Assembly: GCA_934343805.1 (NCBI GenBank) | Contig: CAKRIN010000007.1 | Span: 1 to 64,000 of the forward strand | Length of the DNA: 64,000 nt | Direction: 5' to 3' | Origin: an uncultured Lachnospira sp. | Lineage (GTDB): Bacteria > Bacillota > Clostridia > Lachnospirales > Lachnospiraceae | Shown here: in pieces, positions 24,552-33,141 of the stretch | How the letters are laid out: every line of letters begins with the position of its first letter | Position numbering within the stretch: the first letter of the stretch is position 1 | Position numbers and translations under genes: made by a program | The notes under the pieces: model-generated | Told to the model about the DNA's origin: nothing | Seen by the model: only the letters and a program-made list of their open reading frames with translations | The model's database searches: none

Positions 24552-24773
24552 ATGGAAATATATGAAATGATTGATTTACAGGATTGTCCAAGATGCTTTG
24601 GACCTTCTATATTAGAGGAGGAGGATCACTCATATTATGTGATGTGTATGGATTGTGGTTGTCAGTCTGCACCATTTAGTTTTAAAAATGATGAAGACAG
24701 ACTGGATGCAGCAAAGAGAACTGCGGAATTGTGGAATACAGGTAAAGTAATCTATACAGGACGAACAGAGTAA
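24552..24773 (+). CDS. Small zinc-ribbon protein, Lar-like
   Basis: A 73-aa protein with two CxxC pairs (CPRC and CMDC, the latter followed by GCQS) and a C-terminal AAKRTAELWNTGKV. It resembles the Lar restriction-alleviation-type zinc ribbon fold, in which a Cys4 site is followed by an A..xWN motif. That similarity says little about function here. It has AAGGAG before the ATG and sits 38 nt after fbp and 29 nt before another small gene. It is probably a genuine small protein. Confidence 0.6.
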   Translation: MEIYEMIDLQDCPRCFGPSILEEEDHSYYVMCMDCGCQSAPFSFKNDEDRLDAAKRTAELWNTGKVIYTGRTE

Positions 24774-24802
24774 CATAATAGATCATTAGGAGATGTTTAA
24801 TT

Positions 24803-25006
24803 ATGAAAAGCAAAGAAGAACTTTTAAATATGACAATAATAGAATTGAGACAGTATATTAATTCTTTATCAAATCCTGAAATAAAGGAAGTGGCTGAGAT
24901 ATTTGAAGAGGATGATATAGAAAGAGATCCTCTTGAACTTCTTACTGCTTCTAAACTTTTTGATTATATGAAATATGTGAATGGGGCAGTTGATATTGAA
25001 TTTTAG
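24803..25006 (+). CDS. Small acidic protein of unknown function
   Basis: A 67-aa acidic protein, predicted helical, with the stretch VAEIFEEDDIERDPLELL. I recognise no family. TAGGAGA lies 11 nt before the ATG. The reading frame shows the same codon style as its neighbours. It follows the small zinc-ribbon gene by 29 nt and could be in the same transcript. The 130-nt gap after it (25007-25138) holds no feature I can name. Confidence 0.55.
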   Translation: MKSKEELLNMTIIELRQYINSLSNPEIKEVAEIFEEDDIERDPLELLTASKLFDYMKYVNGAVDIEF

Positions 25007-25138
25007 TCTTTCATATTGTCATTTACGATATAGCTTATTGCAGAGATAGAGCAGCTACAGAGCAAAGAGATGAGAAGTTTCTTAAAGTCTATCATACGCT
25101 GTATGAGAGTAAATAAATATTAACCAGGAGGATTATTG

Positions 25139-26017
25139 ATGAAAATAGCAGTAGCATATGAGAATGGACAGGTTTTTCAGCATTTTGGACATTCTAAGAA
25201 TTTTAAAGTATATGAGACAGAAGGAAATAATATTGTAAAGGCAGAAGTTATTGGAGCTGATGGTGCTGGTCATAGCGAACAGGCAGCAGCACTTAAAAAT
25301 ATAGGAGTGGAAGTTGTAATCTGTGGTGGAATCGGCAATGGTGCAGTTACAGCACTTTCAGAAGCTGGAATAGATGTGTATTCAGGAGCGTATGGAGAGG
25401 CCGATGCATCAGTTGAGGCATATCTTAATGGAGATTTAGCTTCAGCAGGTGTTAATTGTGATCATCATCATGACAATGGAGATGGTCATGGCTGCGGACA
25501 TTGTGGTAATCATGATGAAGAAGAGAGTGGTTGTGGACATGGATGTGGAGGCTGCGGCGGTGGCTGTGGTACATTTACACCATCATTTGAAGGACCAAAT
25601 GTTGGAAAGAAGGTAAAGGTTCATTATAAAGGAACATTTGATGATGGAACACAGTTTGACTCATCATATGACAGAGGAGAACCACTAGAATTTACATGCG
25701 GAGCCGGAATGATGATTCAGGGATTTGATAAGGCTGTAGCGACTATGAATGCTGGTGATGTTATAGATGTTCATCTTATGCCGGAAGAAGCATATGGCGA
25801 AGCAGATCCAGAAGCTTTCATTACATTGCCTATAAGTGAGCTCCCAGGAGCAGAAGAACTTAAAAGAGATGATAAAGTATATCTTCAGAACATGTATGGA
25901 CAGCCATTCCCTGCAAGGGTATCAGCATTAACTGACACAGATATTACATTTGATGCTAATCATGAGATGGCAGGAAAAGAACTGAATTTCAGAATAGAGC
26001 TTGTTGAAGTATTATAA
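25139..26017 (+). CDS. NifX-like / SlyD-like FKBP fusion with His-Cys-Gly metal-binding linker
   Basis: A two-domain metalloprotein of 292 aa. Residues 1-~105 form a dinitrogenase iron-molybdenum cofactor-binding (NifX/NafY-like) domain: MKIAVAYENGQVFQHFGHS, VVICGGIGNGAVTALSEAGIDVYSG. Residues ~110-145 are a His/Cys/Gly-rich metal-binding segment with repeated CGHC/CGGC-type pairs. Residues ~150-292 are an FKBP isomerase of SlyD type, with the insert-in-flap region (KVKVHYKGTFDDGTQFDSSY, GMMIQGFDKAV, PEEAYGEADPE). SlyD normally carries its metal-binding tail at the C-terminus; here the metal segment is the linker to an added domain. It may be a metal-delivery chaperone (inference). CCAGGAGG precedes the ATG at 25139. 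Confidence 0.85.
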   Translation: MKIAVAYENGQVFQHFGHSKNFKVYETEGNNIVKAEVIGADGAGHSEQAAALKNIGVEVVICGGIGNGAVTALSEAGIDVYSGAYGEADASVEAYLNGDLASAGVNCDHHHDNGDGHGCGHCGNHDEEESGCGHGCGGCGGGCGTFTPSFEGPNVGKKVKVHYKGTFDDGTQFDSSYDRGEPLEFTCGAGMMIQGFDKAVATMNAGDVIDVHLMPEEAYGEADPEAFITLPISELPGAEELKRDDKVYLQNMYGQPFPARVSALTDTDITFDANHEMAGKELNFRIELVEVL

Positions 26018-26027
26018 TAATAATGAG

Positions 26028-26068
26028 GAGCACCGTACTAAGAAAAACTAGTGCGGTGCTCTACTTTT
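26028..26068. terminator. Terminator after the SlyD fusion gene
   Basis: A 13-bp stem (GAGCACCGTACTA with TAGTGCGGTGCTC, one G-U) and an A-rich loop are followed by TACTTTTTA. It lies between convergent genes and probably also helps end aspA transcripts. Confidence 0.8.
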
Positions 26069-26098
26069 TATCAGGGCATCATAATAAATATGACTAAT

Positions 26099-27511
26099 TT
26101 ACATTGCTTTAGCGCGGTTGTTTTTAGGATTAGTTAAAGTGTAAGGATTCAGAATAGAAGATAGTTCTTTCTCAGATAATAAATGTTCTTCTATAACAAG
26201 ATCATGAACACTTACCCCTGTTTTTAAAGATTTTTTTGCCAGCTGGGCTGACTTTACATATCCAAGATATGGACAGAGGGCGGTAGCTATTCCTGCACTA
26301 CTTTCCATAAGCTGTCTGCAATGCTCTTTGTTAGCAGTTATACCTGATATGCAGTTAGTTACCAGTGTATTAACAGCACATGTCAGAGTTTCTATTGATT
26401 CAAATATGTTATAAAAAATAACTGGTTCAAATGCATTTAATTCCATCTGTCCAGCCTCGGCAGCCATTGCAATAGCTGTATCGTTGCCGGCAATGTTAAA
26501 TGCAACCTGATTGACAACTTCTGGGATTACAGGATTAACTTTACCTGGCATGATTGAGCTTCCATTTTGTCTGGCTGGAAGATTTATTTCAGACAGGCCT
26601 GTTTTAGGTCCGGAAGATAACAGACGCAGATCATTGCACATTTTTGATAAATCAAGGGCACATGTCTTGAGAGTGCCGGATACTGTGACAAAACAGTCAA
26701 GGTTTTCTGTCGCGTCAAACAAATCATCTGCCTGAGTAAGAGGGTATTTAGTGAGTGTGCCAAGACATGGAACAATGCTGTCAAGATAGAACTCTGATAC
26801 ATTAATGGCCGAGCCTATAGCAGTTGCTCCAAGATTAAGAGTATACATTTCCTTTCTGACAGCTTCTAATCTTTTCATATCACGGTTAATCATTGATGCA
26901 TAACTGTGAAAGGTCTGTCCCAGTCTCATTGGAACAGCGTCCTGAAGCTGTGTTCTGCCCATTTTTATTATATCATCAAATTCATCAGATTTAGCAAGAA
27001 GAGATTTGCTCAGATATCTATATGATTTAATCAATGGATTTAAAAGATCAAGAACAGTAAGCTTTCCGGCAGTAGGGATAACATCGTTAGTTGATTGCGA
27101 CATATTGACATGGTCGTTAGGATGTACTTTATCATAAGTTCCAAGCTTTCCTCCAAGAATTTCATTAGCTCTGTTGGCAATTACTTCATTCATATTCATG
27201 TTAGCACTTGTTCCGGCACCGCCCTGAATAGCATCCACTATAAACTGGTCATCAAATTGGTGGCTGATAACCTCATCGCATGCCTTTGCAATTGCTCTGG
27301 CTACATTACTCTCAAGATTACCAGAATTGCAATTGGTTATTGCAGCAGCCTTTTTTATTGTTGCCAGATTTCTGATAAATGTCTTATTCATTGTTGTACC
27401 TGTTATTGGAAAATTTTCTTTTGCACGTAAGCTCTGGACGCCATAGTATACATCTGCAGGTACTTCCAATGTTCCAATTGAGTCTGATTCTAAGCGGGTT
27501 GTCTTTAACAT
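26099..27511 (-). CDS. aspA: Aspartate ammonia-lyase
   Basis: Interconverts aspartate with fumarate plus ammonia. The 470-aa member of the aspartase/fumarase superfamily begins TRLESDSIGTLEVPADVYYGVQ, nearer to aspartases than to class II fumarases. It has HVNMSQSTND, GRTQLQDAVPM and the superfamily signature GSSIMPGKVNP with the catalytic serine loop. AGAGG precedes the ATG. It is monocistronic by context: terminators or divergent genes lie on both sides. Class II fumarase is the main alternative. Confidence 0.85.
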   Translation of the reverse strand: MLKTTRLESDSIGTLEVPADVYYGVQSLRAKENFPITGTTMNKTFIRNLATIKKAAAITNCNSGNLESNVARAIAKACDEVISHQFDDQFIVDAIQGGAGTSANMNMNEVIANRANEILGGKLGTYDKVHPNDHVNMSQSTNDVIPTAGKLTVLDLLNPLIKSYRYLSKSLLAKSDEFDDIIKMGRTQLQDAVPMRLGQTFHSYASMINRDMKRLEAVRKEMYTLNLGATAIGSAINVSEFYLDSIVPCLGTLTKYPLTQADDLFDATENLDCFVTVSGTLKTCALDLSKMCNDLRLLSSGPKTGLSEINLPARQNGSSIMPGKVNPVIPEVVNQVAFNIAGNDTAIAMAAEAGQMELNAFEPVIFYNIFESIETLTCAVNTLVTNCISGITANKEHCRQLMESSAGIATALCPYLGYVKSAQLAKKSLKTGVSVHDLVIEEHLLSEKELSSILNPYTLTNPKNNRAKAM

Positions 27512-27700
27512 ATTAATCCTCTTTCTGCCTTTGGCTATTTTATTATTAGTTTTAAGTTATCCCTCGTATTTGATTTCTTAAAACGTTGCTAAGAATATCA
27601 CTCTGACTGTGAGAAGTAAATATTATTAATCAAAATGCGAATAAAGTCGTAGATATGGATAAAATAACTTTATAAAATTAAGAAAAAGTTATGATGTGAC

Positions 27701-27863
27701 TTTACAATAGATGAAAAAATATGCCAGAAAAACAAATGGATTGACAGCGAAAATAGATAATGATAATATCATAAAAACATTTAAAACTCAGGCAAAGGAG
27801 CCAGCAACATGGCTTTTTGTCTGGGTTTTTCTTTTTTTAAAAACAAAAAGGAGGTGCATTTAT
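27701..27863 (+). promoter_or_regulatory. Leader of the AraC gene with terminator
   Basis: TTTACAATAGATGAA at 27701-27715 contains TACAAT, a plausible -10, with no -35 box. This is typical of activator-dependent promoters. A leader with a strong hairpin and T-runs (27783-27838) follows before the gene. Almost the same motif (TTTACAATACGATGAA, 28652-28667) and another hairpin precede the downstream catabolic operon. The rest of the 27512-27700 gap is AT-rich and carries the aspA promoter region, without a clear consensus. Confidence 0.5.
27783..27838 (+). terminator. Attenuator-type terminator before the AraC gene
   Basis: A long imperfect hairpin: the arms AAAACTCAGGCAAAGGAGCC and GGCTTTTTGTCTGGGTTTTT pair with several G-U pairs and small internal mismatches. 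A run of seven T follows. It ends 25 nt before the AraC start codon, so AraC expression needs readthrough or an internal promoter. Confidence 0.65.
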
Positions 27864-28631
27864 ATGGTACGAACATTTTGTCTTAGCAGTGAAATTGATT
27901 ATAGAGAGGTATATTTAAACAGTGACTTATATTATAAATATTATGAAATTGATAATCCCAATAATCTTGATATAGTTGGATTCCCAGATGGAATGATTGA
28001 TATTCAGGTTGGATTATCAAATGGGGAAGTGGCAATTCAATTCGTTGGAAGTTTTCTGGAGGGAAAGATTGCGACAACAACATCTTTTGAAAGATGCTTT
28101 GGTATAAAATTAAGACCTGATGTGATTCCGGTGTGCCTTATAGGTAAAATGGAGCTGCTTAATGAAAATATGAGAATTGATGTTGAGGAGCTTCTTGATA
28201 TAGATAGAGAAATGGTGCAACAGATTTTCGAAGAAAGTTGTTCTGTTGAGAAAAAAGTAGAAATTATGAGTACAATAGTTAAGAGAGAATACATTCAAAA
28301 ACAAAATGAAATAACTGCTTATGTTATTAATGTTGTTAATAAGAAGCAGGGCAATGTTAATGTTGCGGATATAATTAATGGACTTGGCTATAGTCATAGG
28401 TACAGTGATACAATATTTAAGAATAATGTTGGATTTACAATAAAAAAATATGCACGGATATACAGACTGCAGGAAGCAATGAATATGCTTGTAGATAATG
28501 TGGAAAATGTATGTTATGAATTGGGATATTATGATCAGTCACATTTTATCCATGACTTTAAGAAGTTCTCTTCATTTACTCCCACAGCTTTTAGGAATGT
28601 AATAGGAGTAGGCTATATGAAAATTGTTTAA
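27864..28631 (+). CDS. AraC-family transcriptional regulator
   Basis: A 255-aa regulator with an N-terminal effector-binding region (residues ~1-140) and a C-terminal double helix-turn-helix (ADIINGLGYSHRYSDTIFKNNVGFTIKKYARIYRLQEAM, ELGYYDQSHFIHDFKKFSSFTPTAF). The ATG at 27864 has AAGGAGGTG upstream and fits the family. An open frame continues to 27711 but crosses the terminator and motif described above. It lies just before and co-directional with the aminotransferase/Dpp operon and is its likely local regulator (inference). The ligand is unknown. Confidence 0.85.
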   Translation: MVRTFCLSSEIDYREVYLNSDLYYKYYEIDNPNNLDIVGFPDGMIDIQVGLSNGEVAIQFVGSFLEGKIATTTSFERCFGIKLRPDVIPVCLIGKMELLNENMRIDVEELLDIDREMVQQIFEESCSVEKKVEIMSTIVKREYIQKQNEITAYVINVVNKKQGNVNVADIINGLGYSHRYSDTIFKNNVGFTIKKYARIYRLQEAMNMLVDNVENVCYELGYYDQSHFIHDFKKFSSFTPTAFRNVIGVGYMKIV

Positions 28632-28651
28632 AAAATATAATGGTCATTTTT

Positions 28652-28724
28652 TTACAATACGATGAAGTGACGAAAAGATAGTATATTAGCAAGCAAAGGC
28701 GCGAAGGAATAAAATCCTGTTGCG
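28652..28724 (+). promoter_or_regulatory. Operon leader: AraC-gene-like motif plus terminator hairpin
   Basis: TTTACAATACGATGAA (28652-28667) repeats the motif found before the AraC gene. It is followed by a hairpin (AAAGGCGCGAAGGA with TCCTGTTGCGTCTTT) and seven T's ending near 28724. It could be the terminator of the AraC transcript or an attenuator of the catabolic operon. The duplicated motif is a candidate AraC site or activator-dependent -10 region. Confidence 0.55.
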
Positions 28725-28756
28725 TCTTTTTTTATTTAGTTAAGGAGGTATGTATT

Positions 28757-30046
28757 ATGTCAGATGTTATGAAGTTTGAAGATTACAAGCAGTACTTTAA
28801 TCCGGTATTTGCCAAAGCAACAGATATTGTTGCAACAAAAGGAAAAGGATGTTACCTGTGGGATGTGAATGGTGAAAAATATCTTGATTTTGTTCAGGGT
28901 ATTGCTGTTAATGCTTTAGGACATTGTTTTCCACCAATAGTTGAAGCTGTTAAGGAACAGGTTGGAAATCTTATAGATGCATCCTTTAACCTTGTTAATT
29001 ATGAGTCAACATTAAAACTTGCCAAAAAGCTTACAAGTGTTGCTCCTGAAGGGCTATCTCAGGTGTTTTTTACTAATGGTGGAGCAGAAGCTACGGATTC
29101 AGCTTTAAAGATGGCTATGGCTTATTCAGGAAGAGCAGCCGGTATTGCATTTATGGGTTCTTTTCATGGAAGAACATGTGGAGCAACATCAATCACAGGT
29201 TCTAATTCAAAGTATAGAAGACATTATGAAGGACTTATGGGAAAGGTATATTTTGCTCCATATCCTGGAAGAGATCTTTGTCCACCAGAAATACCAGCAG
29301 ATAAAAGAGGCGAATATTCATTGTTTGAACTTAATAAGCTTCTCAGATATATCGTATCACCAGAAGACGTTGCTTACATATATATGGAGCCAGTTATGGG
29401 TGAAGGAGGTTATGTTGTTCCTCCTAAGGAATTCATGCAGGAAGTAAGAAAAATATGTGATAAATATGGAATCCTTCTCATATATGATGAAGTTCAGGCT
29501 GGATATGGAAGAACTGGAAAGATGTGGGCAAGCCAGAATTTTGATGTTATACCGGATATTATGACAGTAGGAAAAGCGATTGCCGGAGGACTTCCAATGA
29601 GTGCTGTGCTTACAAGACCTGATATTGCAGAGAAATGGCCTGTAGGAACTCATGGAACAACATTTGGCGGTAATCCTGTTGCAGCTGCAGCAGCCTGTGT
29701 AGTACTTGAACAGTATGAAGATGGATCATTACTAAAGAATGTTAATGAAATGGGAGAGTATTTAAGAAGTGAATTGAAGAAACTTCAGGAGAAGCACCCG
29801 ATTATATATGACGTAAGAGGTCTGGGACTTATGGTTGCTATAGAATTTGCACAGGCAGATGGAACACCTGCACCAGAGATATGGGCTAAGGTCAAGGCAG
29901 AATGTCTTAAGAGACATATGCTGACACTTAATTGTGGAGTTCATGGCAATGGAATGAGATTTGCCACACCACTTAATGTTAAGAAAGAAGAGATAGACGA
30001 AGGTCTTGGAATACTTGATGAGTCATTAATTGCATTAGGCTTATAA
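28757..30046 (+). CDS. Class III PLP aminotransferase, GABA-aminotransferase-like
   Basis: A 429-aa PLP enzyme, probably moving the omega-amino group of a substrate such as 4-aminobutyrate to an oxo acid. Visible features are GKGCYLWDVNGEKYLDFVQGIAVNALGH, FTNGGAEATDSALKMA (phosphate binding), SFHGRTCGATS, IYDEVQAGYGRTG with the PLP aspartate region, and MTVGKAIAGGLPM with the Schiff-base lysine. Ornithine or acetylornithine aminotransferase is an alternative. It is the first gene of a ten-gene operon. With the next dehydrogenase it could convert GABA through succinate semialdehyde to 4-hydroxybutyrate (inference). AAGGAGG precedes the start. Confidence 0.8.
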   Translation: MSDVMKFEDYKQYFNPVFAKATDIVATKGKGCYLWDVNGEKYLDFVQGIAVNALGHCFPPIVEAVKEQVGNLIDASFNLVNYESTLKLAKKLTSVAPEGLSQVFFTNGGAEATDSALKMAMAYSGRAAGIAFMGSFHGRTCGATSITGSNSKYRRHYEGLMGKVYFAPYPGRDLCPPEIPADKRGEYSLFELNKLLRYIVSPEDVAYIYMEPVMGEGGYVVPPKEFMQEVRKICDKYGILLIYDEVQAGYGRTGKMWASQNFDVIPDIMTVGKAIAGGLPMSAVLTRPDIAEKWPVGTHGTTFGGNPVAAAAACVVLEQYEDGSLLKNVNEMGEYLRSELKKLQEKHPIIYDVRGLGLMVAIEFAQADGTPAPEIWAKVKAECLKRHMLTLNCGVHGNGMRFATPLNVKKEEIDEGLGILDESLIALGL

Positions 30047-30069
30047 AAATGTTGAAGGGAGAAATATAT

Positions 30070-31218
30070 ATGAAACAGGTTACTTTAACAGCGGATATGC
30101 TTGTCACAGGAGATGGCGCATTAAATTATCTTGAAAATGTTGATTATACAAAAGCTGTAATTATTACGGGTGGTTCATCTATGCTGCGAACAGGTGTAAT
30201 AGACAGAATAAAAAGTATTATGAAAGCTGGAAACAGAGAAATAGCTGTTTTTTCAGGAATATCAAAGAATCCGACAACGGATCAGGTAATGCAGGGACTT
30301 GAATTTATAAAAAAAGAGCAACCTGATTGTATTATTGCAGTTGGTGGTGGATCAGCAATTGATGCTGCTAAAGTAATGCTTATTTTTTATGATTTCCCTG
30401 AATATAATTTTGATAATGTAATCCAGCGTATGGGAGAGCTTGATTCCTTAAAGACAAAAACAAAGTTTATAGCGGTTCCGTCAACTTCTGGTACGGCATC
30501 AGAGGTAACGAAGGTTAGCGTAATTACATATGCTAAAGACCAGATAAAGAGACCTATAAGATCAATTAATATGTTTCCAGATATAGCTATTCTTGATCCG
30601 GATCTGCCAATGACACTTCCTAAGAGAATAGCTGCGGAAACAGGAATGGATGCTTTAACACATGCTTTGGAAAGCTACATTAATAAAAATGGAAACGATT
30701 TTACAGATGCATTAGCAAAAGAAGCGATAGAAGGATTGATTAACTGGCTCCCAATATCTGTTAATGAAGGAACAAAAGAGGCAAGGGAGCATGTGCACAA
30801 TTATCAATGTATGGCAGGAATGGCATTTGCCAATTCAGGTCTTGGTGTGGTTCATGGTATATCACATGCATTAGGTGGGAAATACAATATTGCACATGGT
30901 CTTGCCAATGCAATAATACTTCCATATTCCATGGATTATAACAAAAAAGATACTGATACAGCCAGAAAGTATGAAAAGCTTTCAAGGATAATTGGATGCA
31001 GTATTATAGAAAAAGTCAGACAGGTTAAACGTGAGGTTGAGATTCCTGAGACGATTAAAGAGGCAGGAATTGATGAGGATACATTTAAGAATGATAAAGA
31101 GTTTCTTATAGAAAGTGCCATGCTTGGCCCAACAGGAGTTAATCCTGTGAAGGTATCAAAGGAAGACATGAGTAAAATACTTGATTGTATTTATTACGGA
31201 AGACAGGTGGATTTCTGA
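30070..31218 (+). CDS. Iron-containing alcohol dehydrogenase
   Basis: An NAD(P)H-dependent group III alcohol dehydrogenase (382 aa) reducing an aldehyde to an alcohol. The nucleotide site is VGGGSAIDAAKVM. Iron ligands are in DALTHALESY and in GISHALGGKYNIAHGLANA, with the expected histidines. The start at 30070 is preferred over 30049 because AAGGGAG lies 8 nt upstream. Paired with an omega-aminotransferase it may act on succinate semialdehyde, as a 4-hydroxybutyrate dehydrogenase would. The substrate is not visible in the sequence. Confidence 0.85.
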   Translation: MKQVTLTADMLVTGDGALNYLENVDYTKAVIITGGSSMLRTGVIDRIKSIMKAGNREIAVFSGISKNPTTDQVMQGLEFIKKEQPDCIIAVGGGSAIDAAKVMLIFYDFPEYNFDNVIQRMGELDSLKTKTKFIAVPSTSGTASEVTKVSVITYAKDQIKRPIRSINMFPDIAILDPDLPMTLPKRIAAETGMDALTHALESYINKNGNDFTDALAKEAIEGLINWLPISVNEGTKEAREHVHNYQCMAGMAFANSGLGVVHGISHALGGKYNIAHGLANAIILPYSMDYNKKDTDTARKYEKLSRIIGCSIIEKVRQVKREVEIPETIKEAGIDEDTFKNDKEFLIESAMLGPTGVNPVKVSKEDMSKILDCIYYGRQVDF

Positions 31219-31250
31219 ATGATACATCTAAAGGAAGAGGTGATTCATTA

Positions 31251-32210
31251 ATGGTTAAATATATATTTAAAAGATTAGGATATGTTCTTATAACATTAAT
31301 TATTCTGTCTGTGTTTGTTTTTACGCTGATACATATAACACCAGGCGATCCTGCAAGAATAATTCTTGGACAGGATGCTACGACAGAAGAAGTAAGTGCA
31401 TTAACAGAACAGCTGGGATTGAATAAGCCTTTGATTCAGCAATATTTTGACTGGGCATTAGGGGCATTGCATGGAGATCTTGGTACAAGTTATTCAAGAA
31501 AAGGAAGTGTTATGAGTGAGATTGCAACTGCACTTGGCCCTACAATGGAGCTTGCATTATGGGCACAGCTTTTAGCTACAGCCATAGCAATTCCGTTGGG
31601 AATAATAGCCGCCAGAAAAAAAGGAAAAATTGCTGATTCAGGAATAATTGCATTCGCACAGCTTGGAATATCAATACCATCGTTTTTATTAAGCCTTATT
31701 CTTGTGATTGTTTTTTCTGTAAATCTTAAACTTCTTCCGGTTGCAGGATATAAACAGATTGCGGCAGTAGGGTTGCAAAGACATATTGAATATATGATTC
31801 TGCCAGTTATATCACTTGCAATGATGCAATGTGCAATGCTTACAAGAATGACGAGAGCATCTGTTATAGATGTAATTAATATGGATTATATTAAAACAGC
31901 AAAGGCTAAAGGCGTAAAACAGAATGTAATTATGTATAAACATGCTTTAAGAAATGCGTTGATACCAATTCTTACTGCTATAGGACAGTCATTTGCGACA
32001 TTGCTTTCAGGAGCAGCAGTAGTAGAGACAGTATTTGGTATTCCTGGGGTTGGACAGCTGATAGTAAGCTCTGTTACAAAAAGAGATTATCCTATGATTC
32101 AGGGAATAGTACTTGTTGTCAGTCTTATATACATTTTAATTAATCTTGTCATTGATTTACTTTATGGTGTGGTTGATCCTAGAGTAAGAGTGACAGGCAG
32201 ATCAAAATAA
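31251..32210 (+). CDS. Opp/Dpp ABC transporter permease (DppB-like)
   Basis: A 319-aa six-TM inner-membrane permease for peptides or related compounds. It starts MVKYIFKRLGYVLITLIILS, continues FTLIHITPGDPARIILG and has the EAA loop DYIKTAKAKGVKQNVIMYKHALRNALIPI, then a C-terminal DLLYGVVDPRVR. The ATG at 31251 has GGAAGAGGTGA upstream; an open frame back to 31185 overlaps the dehydrogenase gene. It pairs with the next permease. Confidence 0.9.
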   Translation: MVKYIFKRLGYVLITLIILSVFVFTLIHITPGDPARIILGQDATTEEVSALTEQLGLNKPLIQQYFDWALGALHGDLGTSYSRKGSVMSEIATALGPTMELALWAQLLATAIAIPLGIIAARKKGKIADSGIIAFAQLGISIPSFLLSLILVIVFSVNLKLLPVAGYKQIAAVGLQRHIEYMILPVISLAMMQCAMLTRMTRASVIDVINMDYIKTAKAKGVKQNVIMYKHALRNALIPILTAIGQSFATLLSGAAVVETVFGIPGVGQLIVSSVTKRDYPMIQGIVLVVSLIYILINLVIDLLYGVVDPRVRVTGRSK

Positions 32211-32223
32211 AGGCGGTGATTAT

Positions 32224-33102
32224 ATGAGTGATAATAAGAAAAATAAAAAAATATCTAAAGACGGCCTTAAGGAGTACAGAAAGCTGGTGCTTAAGAATTT
32301 TCTGAAGAAAAAACTGGTTGTTGCAGGTTTTGTAATAACAGTAATCATGGCTCTTATAGCTATATTTGCACCAGTCATAACACCATATGGAATATATGAT
32401 ATAGATGTATTTAACAAACTTGCAGCACCAGGAAATGGACATATATTTGGCACAGATAATCTTGGAAGGGATGTGTTTTCAAGAGTATTGTATGGAGTCA
32501 GAATTTCAATGGAAGTAGGATTATTTACAGCATTAATTTCTTTTATATTTGGAATAGTTCTTGGTTTGCTGGCAGGATATGTACACTGGCTTGATAATCT
32601 GATTATGAGGATATGTGAAGCATTAAATGCAATACCTGCAATACTGATTGCAATAGCACTTGTAGCAGCATTAGGAGCATCTATATTTAATATTGTTGTA
32701 GCACTTGCAATAGTATATGTACCAAGTATAGCAAGAGTTGCAAGAGCGTCAACACTTTCAATAAAAGAAATGACATATATAGAGGCGGAAAAAGCACAGG
32801 GAGCAAGTCAGTTCAGGATATTATTCAGACACATTGCACCTAATATTCTTTCACCTGTCATTGTCCAGACAACATATATATTTGCTTCTGCAATTATTAT
32901 TGAAGCATCTCTGAGCTTTTTGGGAGCAGGAGTTCCAGCACCAACACCTTCGTTAGGAAATATGCTTTTTGAGGCAAAGTCATATATCTATAATGCGTGG
33001 TGGATGACGATATATCCCGGCATATTTACAATATTAATTGTGCTTGGACTGAATCTTTTTGGAGATGGGTTAAGAGATATAATCGATCCAATGTCTAATT
33101 AA
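32224..33102 (+). CDS. Opp/Dpp ABC transporter permease (DppC-like)
   Basis: A 292-aa second permease. It has a cytoplasmic N-tail before the first TM segment, FGTDNLGRDVFSRVLYGVRISMEVG, the EAA loop EAEKAQGASQFRILFRHIAPN and a terminal ALNLFGDGLRDIIDP-like ending (LGLNLFGDGLRDIIDP). It begins 14 nt after the DppB-like gene and completes the transmembrane channel. Confidence 0.9.
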   Translation: MSDNKKNKKISKDGLKEYRKLVLKNFLKKKLVVAGFVITVIMALIAIFAPVITPYGIYDIDVFNKLAAPGNGHIFGTDNLGRDVFSRVLYGVRISMEVGLFTALISFIFGIVLGLLAGYVHWLDNLIMRICEALNAIPAILIAIALVAALGASIFNIVVALAIVYVPSIARVARASTLSIKEMTYIEAEKAQGASQFRILFRHIAPNILSPVIVQTTYIFASAIIIEASLSFLGAGVPAPTPSLGNMLFEAKSYIYNAWWMTIYPGIFTILIVLGLNLFGDGLRDIIDPMSN

Positions 33103-33141
33103 TAATATTTAATATACCTGCAATGAAAGGGGGAATTGTAT

